A stretch of DNA of 64,000 nucleotides from Locusta migratoria. Lineage: Eukaryota > Arthropoda > Insecta > Orthoptera > Acrididae. Position numbers and translations under genes: made by a program. The DNA lies in the NCBI GenBank assembly GCA_026315105.1, contig CM048745.1, positions 279,513,247-279,577,246 on the forward strand, read 5' to 3'. Positions 10,121-22,100 of this stretch are shown piece by piece. How positions within the stretch are numbered: the stretch's first letter is position 1; each line of letters opens with the position of its first letter. The notes beneath the pieces were generated by a model. The model made no database searches, was not told the DNA's origin, and saw only the letters and a list, made by a program, of their open reading frames with translations.

Positions 10121-10643
10121 TCATAGGTTGAGGCCTGGTCGATTTCGGGATCGGAGAATGTATTGTAGCGATAACTCCCATCTGTGCAGTTCAGAAAAGC
10201 TGGTGGTGGATGGGAGGATCCAGATGGCCCGGGTTGTGAAGCAGCCATTGAAATCAAGCATGTGCTCCGCTGCACGCTGTGCCACAGGGTGGTCCACCTT
10301 GTTTTTGGCCACGGTTTGGCGGTGGCCATTCATCCTAATGGATAGCTTGTTGGTGGTCATGCCAATATAGAAAGCTGTACAGTGTTTGCAGCACAGTTGG
10401 TAAATTACGTGGCTGCTTTCACAAGTGGCCCGGCCTCTGATAGGGTAGGATAAGCCTGTGATGGACTGGAATAGGAAGTGCTGGGTGGGTGGATTGGACA
10501 GGTCTTGCAGCGGGGTCCTCCACAAGGATATGATCCCTGTGGCAGTGAGCTGGGTTGCGGAGTGGCATAAGGATGAACAGATTGAAATTCATTGCAAGAG
10601 TTCTCAGGAAGTGTAGTTCACTTACAAAGGAAGTAGCTTGCAA
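10121..10643 (-). pseudogene. PLE GIY-YIG endonuclease domain
   Basis: Frame from about 10525 to 10121 reads SYPIRGRATCESSHVIYQLC, then CKHCTAFYIGMTTNKLSIRMNGH. This is the C-terminal endonuclease of Penelope-like retroelements: the GIY is seen as VIYQL, the YIG as FYIGMT, with the CCxxC zinc-like motif and the Arg of RMNGH. Downstream TTRAIWILPSTTSFSELHRWE and YILRSRNRPGLNL complete the usual C-terminus. Key motif residues are intact here, unlike the copy at 62443. Upstream (to 10643) the frame shifts. In the living element this domain nicks target DNA for reverse transcription. Confidence 0.8.
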
Positions 10644-10689
10644 AAAAAAAAAAAAAAAAAAACTCTTTCAATCAATACTTGAATAGGCC

Positions 10690-10925
10690 TATTGCTCAGC
10701 AGTGTGGGATTTGAACCGGATAGGATTGACAGTGGAGATGAAGAAAATTCAAAGGAGAACAGGACACTTTGTTATAGGTTCATATAGTAAGCATAATAGT
10801 GTCTAGAAGACGTTTGGCCAACTCCAGTGGCATACGCTGCGTGAGAGGCTTTCTGCCCTGTGGAATGGGTTACTGTCAAAAGTTCCAAAAGTTACCTTCC
10901 ATCACACACCATGAGGTGATTAGTG
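10690..10925 (+). pseudogene. CR1/Jockey-type LINE RT C-terminal fragment
   Basis: Plus-strand frame: YCSAVWDLNRIGLTVEMKK, IQRRTGHFVIGSYSKHNSV, stop, then LQWHTLRERLSA. This is the familiar post-RT region of CR1/Jockey-type LINEs (YCSAVWDP--I-KIE-IQRRAARFV---YS-HNSVTEML--LQW-TLQERR). Only this segment survives, with one in-frame stop. Confidence 0.75.
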
Positions 10926-11735
10926 AAGTATGGATATAGGTGTTAAAAGAAATGTATTTGACCTTATTTTTTCGGGATTTTCTATTTGTTGCTGACACAG
11001 ATGTAATTTTATAAGTTACTTAAGTGTATCTTGACATTACTGTCATTATACATTTGCCAAAAAGTTTTTATCAATCTTTATACTATAGCTTTAAAAAAAT
11101 GTAACTATGAAAACACAAATAATGAAGTACCGATTTTTAATATTGCTAATTCTAACATGGACTTTCCATTATTAAATTAATAATATTAGTTATGCACGGA
11201 GGCTTATTAAATATAATTCAAAAGTGGCTTTGTCTTAGATGTGCACAAATAAATAAATAAAAATAATAATAAAATCAGGTGTGTACAGAATTGTTAAACG
11301 AAGTGGGTGTTTTCATATCTAAAAGGGGTATTAGATGCCAATACACTGTGATAGGTACAGATCTAGTACTCCAGTAATCTAGTGGCAGAATAGGTGAAAC
11401 TACAAAGTTTAACCATTTTGTCAGCAGTGGAAATCAAACTTCACAGTAACGAAATAATGTTATTTCTTGTCATCTTGTAGTCAGCTGCTGCTGCTACAGA
11501 CAATTAAAGTAAGTTCTTAATTTTTAATTACTTCATTATGAATATCTAAGGCTTCCTAGTTGCCTTATTACATGAAAAGTAATTTATTTTGGGTGAAATG
11601 AATTACTTTAATGGGTGATGGTTGAAAGCATCACCATGTAAGATGGTCATACTTTTCTGTATTGGTGACAGGAGTGGGATGTTAGTGGTGTGAATTGTTT
11701 TTTGAAGTCCAGAAACAGTTTCAATTATTTATTGC
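10926..11735. other. no recognisable feature
   Basis: AT-rich intronic-type sequence; I see only short chance frames. Confidence 0.5.
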
Positions 11736-11939
11736 CTAAGAACCAAACATTTTACAGATATCATACATGTCATTTTGAAGAGAAACCCTGAAAGTTTTTT
11801 TTATGTATACCGCCACATTGTAATTTGGTAATTTGCCATTAGCGCTAGTCACAAACATGGTGAGTTCAGGAGCTATACACCCATGCCTCTGTTGGTAGGC
11901 AACACTCATGGCACAGGGGTGTACTGGGAAAAACACTCA

Positions 11940-12610
11940 AGAGGCCGCAATGTATCCATGTAAATAATATCCTGTGACAGTGCTCTTGGCAAAGAAGAAT
12001 GGCCTGTACAGTTTTCAATATGACTAGGCACAAAAAACATTTACCTTTGGGGAATCACACTCAAATGCAATGTATTCGAGTGGATGCTTTGTACCCCAGA
12101 TTTGACAGTTATGCCTGTTCATTTTCCCATCAGTGTGAAAAGTGGCCGTCATTAAAAATTAAGTGATCAACAATACCATCCCCATCCTCATTCAATTGTT
12201 GCAAATGTGAACAAAACTCAAAATGCTTGTCTTTGTCATAATCACCGAGCTTCTGCACTAGCTCCAATTTCATAGACGTCTTCTGTCACAGGATTTTCTA
12301 CCCAGTAATTGGAGCCATTTCAAGTTCACGGGATGCATGACTCACTGATTTCTTTGGACTCTTTATGAATGTCTCTCATAGTGCTCCACATTCACTTCAC
12401 TCACACTGGGACATCTGCTTCTCTTTGCCGGGCACAAGCAACCCGTCATAATGAATTTGTTGTGTCAGTGGTAAATGGCCTTCCTCATCGGTGGCTTCTT
12501 ACCGTACTTGGTTCTAAACATCTGTTAAACAGATGTAGCATGCTTGTTTTTGGCAAACTCCAACACACAGAAAGCTCACTCCGCACCTGAACTCGCCTGT
12601 TCGTTACACA
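11940..12610 (-). pseudogene. mariner-like (DDE) transposase remnant
   Basis: Minus-strand pieces in order from right: SVCWSLPKTSMLHLFNRCLEP (helix-turn-helix region), then KLELVQKLGDYDKDKHFEFC, LIFNDGHFSHTDGK-type block, MNRHNCQIWGTKHPLEY and SPKVNVFCA, and PFFFAKSTVTGYYLHGYI. They match the insect transposases reading VNRHNCRIWG-ENPH...SPKVNVFCAL...PFFFAE-TVTG-SYLDML. Stops and shifts occur throughout and the expected QQDGAPPH block is not visible to the left. Degenerate DNA transposon. Confidence 0.6.
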
Positions 12611-12837
12611 TTAACTCACGGGTATGTCTGTGATCCCAAAGGTGACCATTTCAGAATTTAGTCATATCTGGTGCATGGACACCAACATGTCTTAAAAGTG
12701 CCAAATAGCATTATTTTAACAACTTAGGCCCTCAAATGTGGTGATATATCCTTTTTCTGTGACTTAAACACAAAATGTCAGTAACATGAAAAAAGATGGA
12801 CGTTATAATGAAGAACATATGGGAGGGATGGCTACTT

Positions 12838-13345
12838 TACAGGCTGGATGGTGTATAAGTGATGGACCACCAGTGGGCAGGACATAATGAAAGTGATGCG
12901 GGGACATCAATTATGTTGATAGCACAGGGAATGAGGAAACTGGGTGGGTTGTGTAGAGACAGGAAATTATCTGATTTTGACGTCACAGTGATAACAAAAG
13001 TTGATAACAAGTTGTTAGAATAGCTACCATCCGTGTAGTTCAGAGAAGCTAGTAGTGAAGTAGCCATTGAAATTGAGCATTTAATGTCCACCTGTATGTT
13101 GTGCTACAAGGTGATCCTCTTTGTTCTTGGTCACAGTTTGGAGGTGGCCATTCATTCTGATGAGTAATTGAGTGGCTGTCATACCAAAATAAAAAACTAT
13201 GCACTGATTCAGCAGTGCTGCTATATGATATTGCTGTTTTCACAAGTGGTCCAGCTTCTGACGGGGTAGGATAAGGGGCCGGGGCAGATAAAATCCCTGT
13301 GGAATGTGTTGGTAGTAATAGTGTCATAGGGTTAGGATTCATATG
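12838..13345 (-). pseudogene. Penelope-like GIY-YIG fragment (degenerate)
   Basis: Minus strand, with a frameshift: PYPTRQKLDHL, IVFYFGMTATQLLIRMNGH, LQTVTKNKEDHLVAQH, LNFNGYFTTSFSELHGW. Same domain as 10121-10525, but the YIG box reads FYFGMT, and the VIYQLC half is deleted or scrambled. Followed leftwards by the element's UTR up to about 12838. No RT part. Confidence 0.7.
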
Positions 13346-13626
13346 ATTAGGGTTTATACTTACAACTTATCTTCCGCTTCTGAAGTCACTATGTTCTAAA
13401 AATCTGGAAATTTTCTGTCCCCAAAACACTGCACTCAACAGCTTCCCTTCCTCTGTTGTATCGTTCTCCAACTTTATATCCCCCTCCTCAAAAAACACTG
13501 ATCACCCACAATCAACCCCTCTCCCTGTCCTGGTTACCTTCACTTACCCCATCGTACAAACGCTCCACCAGAATTTAGTCCTTTAGCTGAATACAATGTC
13601 TCCTTATACATTCAGCTAGCACAATT

Positions 13627-13629
<3 letters not shown>

Positions 13630-13682
<53 letters not shown>

Positions 13683-13701
13683 TGAGTGAGTGAGTGAGTG
13701 A

Positions 13702-13735
<34 letters not shown>
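13630..13735 (+). repeat. compound (TG)n(AGTG)n(TG)n microsatellite
   Basis: About 51 bp of TG, six to seven AGTG units (13681-13706), then about 29 bp of TG. Confidence 0.95.
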
Positions 13736-13739
<4 letters not shown>

Positions 13740-13997
13740 CTAGCGAGTCTTCTCTCTTTCATATGTACACTTTTCAGAGTCAAGGAACACAATAGAATAT
13801 GCAAGATGGGAGATTTCTTAGATATAAGTTCCTTATAATTATGGAAACTTCAGGTTGGGTTTCAACAATATAACAAGAACAGTTTAAACTCGCAAACTAC
13901 GACAGCACATAAAAGAGACACATACATACAATACTTAAGCTCTTGTTTGGAATAATTAATGCTGCAGCAGTCACTTTATACTAATATTTTTATTGGC

Positions 13998-14034
13998 ACG
14001 ACGCGTTTCGGCAGCACGCTGCCATCATCGGGTG
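13998..14034 (-). ncRNA. minimal hammerhead-like core, left arm
   Basis: Minus strand: CCGATGA, T, a perfect 6-bp stem GGCAGC/GCTGCC with a 2-base loop, GAAA, then CGCGTC. The palindromic ACGCGT would be a tiny stem III able to pair in a dimer, as described for Penelope-like elements. The conserved U of CUGANGA is C here, which should reduce or abolish cleavage. Confidence 0.45.
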
Positions 14035-14108
14035 CATTTTTACAGTTACTGGTGGATGGCACAATACAAAACATAATTGAATAATGAACCAGTATCTGTA
14101 AAAATTCA

Positions 14109-14143
14109 CCCGATGATGACAGCATGCTGCCGAAACGCGTCGT
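14109..14143 (+). ncRNA. minimal hammerhead-like core, right arm
   Basis: Plus strand: CCGATGATGACAGC, AT, GCTGCCGAAACGCGTC. Same layout as the left arm but the stem has a G-to-A change (GACAGC), so it is less perfect. Confidence 0.4.
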
Positions 14144-14420
14144 GCCAATAAAAATATTAGTAGAAAGTGACTGCTGCAGCATTAATTATTCCAAAAAAGT
14201 TTATAATACAGTTGCAGACCTCAGAACAATCCAAGTAACATGGATAAATTTAAACTTAAGCTCTTGGCCATGGCCTCATTCAGAATAAAGAGCATACAGG
14301 GACACAACCATCATCTCCTGTGTTTTGGAGTGCGACAGCCAGATATGACAGTTGTGTGACTGCAAAGTGTGCCTGGGTGATTGCCCCCCCCCCCCCCCCC
14401 CCATTCTCCAGGAGTAAGTA

Positions 14421-15695
14421 TGTGAACTGGGGCATCCCTCCCCATCCAGAAATGTGGCCAACTGGGCGAGTGTCTATAAAAACTTGTTTATATGTAAAAA
14501 TTCTTTTCTGTCACTGAGGATGTATTTTTTAATTTACAGTAACACAATAAGGATATATCACCAGATTCATGCACCCAAACAGTATCTTCTGCTTCTTTAC
14601 AGTGAGTAGACAATTAACACATAAATTAAGTAAATGATTGATAACTGTTTTAAGCACTCACACCTTTACAGTTATGAGCCAAAGGTCAACCTCATTTATT
14701 TTAGGAACAGTTTTTAGGGAATATACAGTTTTAATTTACTGGTTCCCTGTAGTGTTGAATATGGATGTTTTATGCAAATGGTATTTTCATTTTATTCTTT
14801 GTCATTGAATAAAGTGTGTTTGAATATTATTTTTTACACTTAATATTGGTAGCAGATATGTAAACATTTCAGAAAAAAGTCAAACTGAGATTCTGAGATA
14901 CAACTAACAATCTGCCATGACTTCAAAGTTTGTCAAATTTTACTTTTTTTCAGATGGAGTCATCTTTAACTGCCAGGTTATGCACATTTGCATAACTATT
15001 TATACTTAATACTATGACTGAAAGTTAACAGTGTGTCAGCTAAAGAGTCTACTGATTTCCTGTAAAGTGTTGTGATAAGAAGAAGATTTTGAGCAGTATG
15101 GAAACAGTGAGTCTTTCATTAAAAAAATCTAAATGATTTATCCTGCTTTTCACACGCTGTATCAGCTTAGTGGGCTACATACTAGATGCAAATAGGGTAA
15201 TTGTTGCCTATATAATGACAGTGTATACACCCTTGAGCCTTCAAATATGAATTTCTTAAAAATTGTTAGACTTAGGACAGTGCTATTTTAACAGTTTTAC
15301 TATTAAGAAAATTAGCCCCTAGGTATTCAGGCAACAAATTGACTAAATTCTGAATTTGAAATCATATTAACCCCTATGAGATGCCAGGGAATGACCAAAC
15401 TATTAATTTGTAATTATATTACATAAAAATATTTTTCTCATTGTAAACTTACATTGCATTACATTAGCAATATGTCAAAAACTTACTGTAGGGATTTTGA
15501 TATGATTTTCAGTAATAGGTAGAATGATTCATGAGGAAGAATTGTTTACACAATTGTTATTTTTTGCTAATTGTCTGAACTAGAATGAAACAAAATCCTC
15601 TGTCACTCTGAAAACAATGCTTTTGCCATCTAGTGCTTGTAGGTGTAAGGATGTCTTGACTATAGTGCCAAGTGTCTATGCCTATAACATGTACA
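14421..15695. other. no recognisable feature
   Basis: AT-rich sequence with no recognised frame, repeat or RNA. Confidence 0.5.
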
Positions 15696-15696
15696 G

Positions 15697-15698
<2 letters not shown>

Positions 15699-15736
<38 letters not shown>
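15699..15736 (+). repeat. (GT)n microsatellite
   Basis: Nineteen perfect GT units. Confidence 0.95.
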
Positions 15737-15741
<5 letters not shown>

Positions 15742-16077
15742 TTCAAAGCAAGGTTGTACTGATAACTTATCCACTTCAATTTTTTGGGGGTGAGAGATAT
15801 AATAGTCATAGAACAATTCAACATTTGTGTAACAACAATAGTCCTTTGGCCAGCTGAATTGTTTTCTTTTCTAGACACATTCTTCTGAAATTACTAGTAC
15901 TCTCAGCAGGGACAAGGGCAAATGAATTAAATGCATCTGCAGTTGCAAATCAGCATCACATGTTAATGTAACTACAGAATTAATAAAAATAAAACTACAT
16001 TAGTGAAACTGAAAATTTTTATTTTTAAAACTTAAAATTAAAACATTTTAGAAAGGACCCATATCTTGCCAGTATAG

Positions 16078-16297
16078 GCAAAAAACCATGTTCAAATGTT
16101 TGTTAAGCTTAAGGGACTTAACTACGGGGTCATCAGTCCCTAAACTTACAAACTACTTATGAACTACTTACGAACTAGGACGGCACAAATATCCATGCCC
16201 GAGGGGGGATTCGAACCCCCGACCATAGTGGCCGTGCAGACCGTGACTGGAGCGCCTCAGTCTCCACGGCCACCGCGGCCGGCGCAAAAAAACCATG
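16078..16297 (-). repeat. tRNA-derived SINE (family A), copy 3
   Basis: Reverse copy (16091-16283), ending GGCCACCGCGGCCGGC. B box seen as GGGGATTCGAACCCCC. Target duplication GCAAAAAACCATG (16078-16090) / GCAAAAAAACCATG (16284-16297), differing by one A. Close to the consensus, so fairly young. Confidence 0.92.
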
Positions 16298-17225
16298 AAG
16301 ATTATCAATAGTTTGGATGGATGGACTGTCTATATATACATAATTATGTTTGTACATAGCCCTGGGAGCACGAGTTCTCCTTGCACTTACCCTTTTATAT
16401 TCACTTTTCATTCAAGGCTCTTGCAGAGAGACAAACAGCAGTACTACCACAGTTAACTTACCAATCTTCATGTCACATCTTTTGCCTTCTAGTTGGTGTG
16501 TCCAAGCTCATGTAGACAACTATGGTTAGTATTAATTTTAAATTTAACTTGTCTCCACTAGCCTGCTTTTGAAGTAGATCCTGTCAGCTGCATCAAGCTG
16601 ATGCATCCCATCAACCTGGTATGACAGTTCCACGTAAGACAGCAATCAGTTTTATATTAAAAATAGATAATTTCAAAGATCTAAATGTTGTAATCTTTTC
16701 AAAACTACTAATTGGATCTTGAAGAATGGATAGTTTGTATGGTAACTTAAACGGTGAGCAATAATAAGCAACTTAGGTCAATCATCCAGTGTACTATTAT
16801 TTTATTTGTGTACAGAGATGTAAAAGTTGGGTGCCCAGACTTCTGAAGTAGTTCCTGCAGGTTTTCTTAAAATGATCATAACTGGTTATTTTGTTAGTTT
16901 TGTTAGTGTGAATTCTTTTATTTCCTCCTGCTTGTATGGGTTTCTCCAACTGACTTCACAATGCTGGTATCATTAAAATATTCCGTAGTGTGTTGTGCAC
17001 TGAAGTTTCTTATAAACAATATTAATATGATGCATACATTTCAAGTCCTACCACACTGTATTAATTATGGCTTAGTTGTAAATATTCAAACCATAAATCC
17101 AAAGATCATGGGCTTGATCCCCAGTCTTTCCTATGATTTTAATTCTGTCACCTATTGCATTTTTCACTTCTGGAAATAGCTGTTAATGTGAAAAATGCAG
17201 AGTTCATCTTGATTTATAATCACAT
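16298..17225. other. no recognisable feature
   Basis: AT-rich. A weak tRNA-like phrase (CATGGGCTTGATCCCCAG, about 17108-17125) is too diverged to assign. Confidence 0.45.
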
Positions 17226-17231
17226 TAAAAA

Positions 17232-17300
17232 GTAGGTCCTTTCACAACTAGCTGGATAAGTCAGTTCAGAGGTCAGGGAAAGGTGACAGCATACCATTTC
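17232..17300 (-). repeat. interspersed repeat (CTGGNTAAGTCAGTT family), copy 1
   Basis: ACTAGCTGGATAAGTCAGTTCAGAGGTCAGGGAAAGG...GCATACCATTTCC matches the repeat at 44962-45058 and, inverted, 43011-43108. Short and diverged. Confidence 0.55.
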
Positions 17301-19150
17301 CAAGTTTAAATAAATCTTTTGGACTATAGTAGATATGCATTTTTATCTTAAAGTCTGATCTTTCATATTTGTTTCATCCACCTCCAAATCCTTATACTCA
17401 GAGGTTGCTTAGTTTCTGAAAACTGAATTAACACTCCTTTTCAGGTTTATAAAAACTTATTTTTCCACATGTTGGAACATTACAGATATAATACTCCTCC
17501 ATCAAGCAGTCCAACATTTTTGCTTCCATTCACTATTGCCTCCATTCAGAGAGAGAGAGAGTGAGGCAGTGTGTTAATATTCCTAGTTGAGCAATACATA
17601 AAATAAGTAAGTCAAAGGTCAACAGACTCAACAGCAACAGTCACATTATTGAACCTTATACCGTCACTCCATATTTGGTGGTTTTGTTTCCTGGTATGTT
17701 TTCCCTACTGATAAAATACTCTTTTATATTTCTTCAGGGTGGTTGAGTCAGAGCTCTCCTGCTTGCACATATATGTCATTGTTTTCCAACTTTTGTATCA
17801 GCATTTCATGACTCGGTATTAAATTTGTTTGCAGTCAATAAACTTGTTTGTAATCTGAACAAAACCTATTAAGAGAATACAGAAAATAAACATGTCACTC
17901 TCTTAGAAATATATACTGTTGTGAAACCTACTTTGGAGGAGCACATCAGCCAAGGCTATAAAAAGATGTTTCCTACCTCATGTGAAATGATATGATCAGT
18001 ATCAACCAACTCCATATGACATATTTTGGCAGCTTTCAGTCACTCATGAGGCATTCCTCATGTCAGTAACATAAAAAGGGAAAGAAAAAAAATGGTTGTC
18101 CTGTAGCAACTGTCTTTATAGCAGACTTAGGATACTAACATTTGGGAGTCTGTATAAGTCTTACTCTTTGCCAAGAACAACATCAAGGATTGTATTGTTG
18201 GGGGGGGGGGGGAGGCCATGCAATGGTATAAAAGGGTTCTACACTATAAACAATGCTCATACTAATATTTGAAATTATAGCTGTATGTATTTAATTGGTT
18301 GATGTAATGTGAAGCTAAAATTTAAAAGTTTGATTGTAACTGTATCCTGGAATTAATGAGAAAGCCTATTCCACTGTGTGTGGTCAGCAGCAATTACAAA
18401 TCTTAATACAAATGGACAGTGCTGTTGAATGCTTTTGAAAGAGTAAGGAAGACTGAAAAAAAAAACCTTTTTCTATGTAATGATTTGTATAATACTTTCT
18501 GTGAGACTGTCAACTGCAAATCAATTGGAAATCTATGTTTATTGTTGTGAAAAGTCACAACATACTATATCTACTACTGATCTGTCTCAAAAAACAATAA
18601 ATATACTACAAAAACATACTATGTTACTTATTAATTATTGTTTTGTTTAGTAATTTATTAACATATATTACTCTGTGATTTGTTGATTTAAATGTAATTA
18701 GATTCATACATACTGATATATTATTTCCTTATCCTTTCAGGAGTTCCTAGGTAAGGTGATTCAAAGAATTACATAATAAGGAATATTTGCGCATTCAAAA
18801 TGCTGAATGAAAAATAGTTTTACTACACGTTTTAAAAGATTATTATTTCTCATGGGTGAATTTTGATGTACAACAAAAGCAGTCACGTACAGGTATTTAT
18901 AGTCTTTTCTTTCAAAAAAATACTTAGCATGGAAATTGTATTCATTTAACATCAAGTATTTCATGTGGCAATTAAGCAATCAGTTTTTATGCAGTATCAA
19001 GAAGTGCTAATTGTAAATTATGTATTAGATAAAAACCCAAAATGGAATATATTGAAATTGGCAAGGGCATGTACAGTTGAGAATGAAAGGAAGCAGGTTT
19101 CCCATAAATGGGGTGTCAGCATCAGGTGGCTTGAACCAGCATGAAAAATA
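17301..19150. other. no recognisable feature
   Basis: AT-rich intronic-type sequence. It holds a GA tract (about 17550-17566) and a G13 run (about 18199-18211), nothing else I can support. Confidence 0.45.
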
Positions 19151-19151
19151 C

Positions 19152-22100
19152 TCCCATGTTGGGTTATTCCACGTCAAATCATCAAACTTTTTAAAATGTT
19201 GAAGCTTGACCGTCTTCAATTATTTTTAAAATTTTTCCAGAATGTTGTTAAAGGTCTTAAAGGGTGTTACAGAAAATATTAGGCCAATATCTAAAGTGGT
19301 CGAGGCTCAAGAGCCGCTTTCGAGGAAGGCATGCTAACCAAAGGCATAAAGGCAAACCATAGCAAATATATGAAGCAAAAGCTAAAATAATTGTAACTGA
19401 CTCACTCATAAAATTATCACCCTCTATTGTAAAAAAAAAATGTGTTTTACAAATCATGAGAAGTTTAATCCAATTAAAAGAGAAACTAGAAAATTGAGGT
19501 AGTAGGTACCCCACCCTGAAGTTAAAAATAATTTAAAAAAATTCTGTTTGTGCTTCAATGACAAAAATTGAAACCAATTAGCACACTATCATTTTGTTAC
19601 CATGAATGAAGGATTATACTTACTTTCTTCAGATATATTTTAGAAAAATATTGTCTGCAGCAACATATGGTGAATTGTTCTGCAAACAAAAATCATAATA
19701 ACATCTATTTTGTGCAGTCACTTACTTCAGTATGAATATCACCATTACTGTGAAGCTGACATATACAGCTGTAACTGCCAAATAGTTTTTGTGAAACATT
19801 TCAAAAAGATAGTAGGGCTTGTGTAAAAAATGTGTGAGTGGTGCACAGTGATTATTGGCACATTATGCTTGTGCAAAAAGTGCTCACCAGCAGTCAAAGA
19901 TCTGCTGCAGATGGCATTGCCACCTGGCAACCATTATATGCTACTTCATTATATAACAGGTAATTCCATGTCAAATCACCAAGGGGTGGAAGCTCGACCA
20001 TCTTCAGTTTTTTTCAAATTTTATCTTAGAGCCTGTTGTTAAAAGTCTTAAAGGATGTCATACAAAATTTTAGGCCAATATCTCAAGTGATTGAGGCTCC
20101 AGAGCCACTTTTGTGGAAGGATGTCATGTGTCGCGGGTGTGCTTGAGGACCTCTTGGCCAAGTTTGCGCTTTAATTTTCATTTTCAAATCTGGGTTTCTA
20201 GATAAGTTTTGTGCAGATAATTGAAAAATAACATCGTGGTGGAAGATTAAGTAGTTCTTTTCTATTTTGTTTTCCAAATTCAAGCTAAAATTTTGTGATC
20301 CCCAGTTTTTTATGCTGACTTTGGCAATACCTTACTAAACTAGTGTAACAGTGGTAAAACTGTGTCTTCTATAGTTTTTGAAATAAAGATCCAGAAAGTT
20401 GCCGCCAAAAAATCAGAACCCAAAATTTGACATAGTTTGACAGCAAATATCTCCAAATACATCACCTCTGATTTTAATTTAAATTGCACCATTAAAAAGA
20501 GCAGCTTTTTCTCTGATAGAATATTGATTGTTTATCCTGGGTGCTCAATGAGTTGAATGGTTACATAACTTGAAATATGATGTAACTGATCATACGCAAT
20601 TTATGTATTAATACACGAAAAAATGGAAGCAACATCCATAGTTAGCCTGCACTATTACTTAATGTTTAAAAAGTAATCTACAAAATTAACGTAAATATAA
20701 ATCAGCGTTTATGTGTATGTTTCAAGCTATCAGTATGAACGTCAATTTGACAACAGTAGAAGAATGTATTGTTATGAATGTTAACGTAATGAGATTTGCT
20801 TTCTTAGCTAATGATCACGAAGAAACAATCCTCTGCAGTGCTTAAAGCGGCTCAGTGTGGTAGAACCACCTTGGCACAAAAGTAGCAGTGACAACCACAC
20901 GAGGGTGGAGAGGACTCATGGCCCAAAAATGCAGCGGCATGGAGTCGAACGCGGATCGAGGAAACTGCGATGTGTCATTTGGTGCATCTCCACCACAGAA
21001 GAAGCTTCAAACTGCCAAGACCAGTCAACAAAAAAGTTTTACTTGGGTGGGACCTGCTCTTTTGTCAGCGGGTGTCACCAGGCGCCTCGAGAGAGCATCA
21101 AACTGTTTCGCCCAGTGGGCGAATGCAGGAAGTGGCCGCACGATAACTGCACATTGACATTGTGCTCTATATTCTAGTAAAGCGAAAGCTGCACTTCCTA
21201 ATAGTGCATTTTAAATTAAAATCAGAAGTGACATATATAAATATAATGGCCTCCAAATTTGGTCAAATTTAGTGTCCTTTTTTCTTAAGTCATTTATTTA
21301 TTTTATTTGGAGGCAACTTCCTGAATCACTATCTCAGAAACTACAAAAGATACAGTTTTACCGTTGTTTCACTGCCTTGTCATGCAGAACATACCAAAGG
21401 CGGAATAACAAGGTGTAAAAAATGATACGCTGTATAAAAAGGGAATGCCACAGTTTACCTTATATTTTTGGTAATATGAATTTACGTCTGAAATTAATTT
21501 TTAAAATAAAGTAAATAACCTACTTAATCTTTACCCATAATAACATTATTTTTTAATGATCTGCGCAGAATTGATCAAGAAACCTAGATTTCAAAATGTG
21601 AAGTGCCTTAGAAGTGAAGCAGTGAGAGTCCAAATTTGGTCGAAAATTTGTCAAACACGCATTTGCAGAGATCGGACCGTCATTTTTCAAACCGTTTTGC
21701 AGGTCAACTCATAGAGGGCCCAAGATAAACAATCACTATTCTAGCAGAGAAAAAGCTGGTCTTTCTAATGGTGCAATTTAAATTAAAATCAGAGATGATG
21801 TATTTGAAGATATTTTCCTCCAAACATGGTCAATTCTGGGTCACAAAATTGTAGCCAGATTATTCTTTACCCATGATAATGTTATTTTTCCATTCTCTGC
21901 ACAAAACATACCTAGAAACCCAGATTCGAAAATGTGAAGTACCTTAGCTGCTGAGAAATGAAACTGCAAACTTGGCCAAAAGTTCCTCAAGCTCACGTGC
22001 AGTCATGACACCCTTCCACAAAAGTGGCCCTGGAGCCTCAATCACTTTAGATATTGGCCTAAAATTTTGTATAACATCCTTTAAGACTTTTAACAACATT

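Larger units (their letters stand above)
9360..10643 (-). mobile_element. Penelope-like element, 3' part with GIY-YIG domain
   Basis: Minus-strand PLE fragment: GIY-YIG coding region (10121-10643), then a G/A-rich UTR with a CA repeat, a SINE insertion at 9618-9817, and the terminal repeat (9360-9545) containing ACAGTTTGCAACTCACCGCAAGACG and a hammerhead-like core near 9444-9470 read on the minus strand (GAAT instead of GAAA). It is truncated on its 5' side at a 21-base A run (10640-10661). The RT domain is absent. Confidence 0.8.
13946..14253. mobile_element. 308-bp foldback retroposon with paired hammerhead-like cores
   Basis: Arms 13951-14053 and 14088-14190 are inverted copies of one another, about 103 bp each, separated by 34 bp. 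Each arm carries CCGATGAT-stem-CCGAAACGCGTC. The whole unit is bracketed by a perfect 13-bp duplication ACTTAAGCTCTTG (13933-13945 and 14254-14266). The duplication shows it moved as a discrete unit, and its length suits target-primed retroposition. No coding capacity. Confidence 0.7.
13848..14420 (-). mobile_element. Penelope-like terminal remnant split by a foldback insertion
   Basis: 13848-13945 (GGAAACTTCAGGTTGGGTTTCAACAATATAAC...) and 14254-14420 (CTTGGCCATGGCCTCATTCAG...) together match the terminal region of the PLE family as seen at 9360-9530. They are separated by a 308-bp insertion and share the 13-bp target duplication ACTTAAGCTCTTG. A C18 run (about 14384-14401) ends the right piece. 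Confidence 0.7.

Noticed and set aside
13616..13804. His/Thr-rich minus-strand ORF
   Set aside because: Translation of the (TG)n/(AGTG)n microsatellite.
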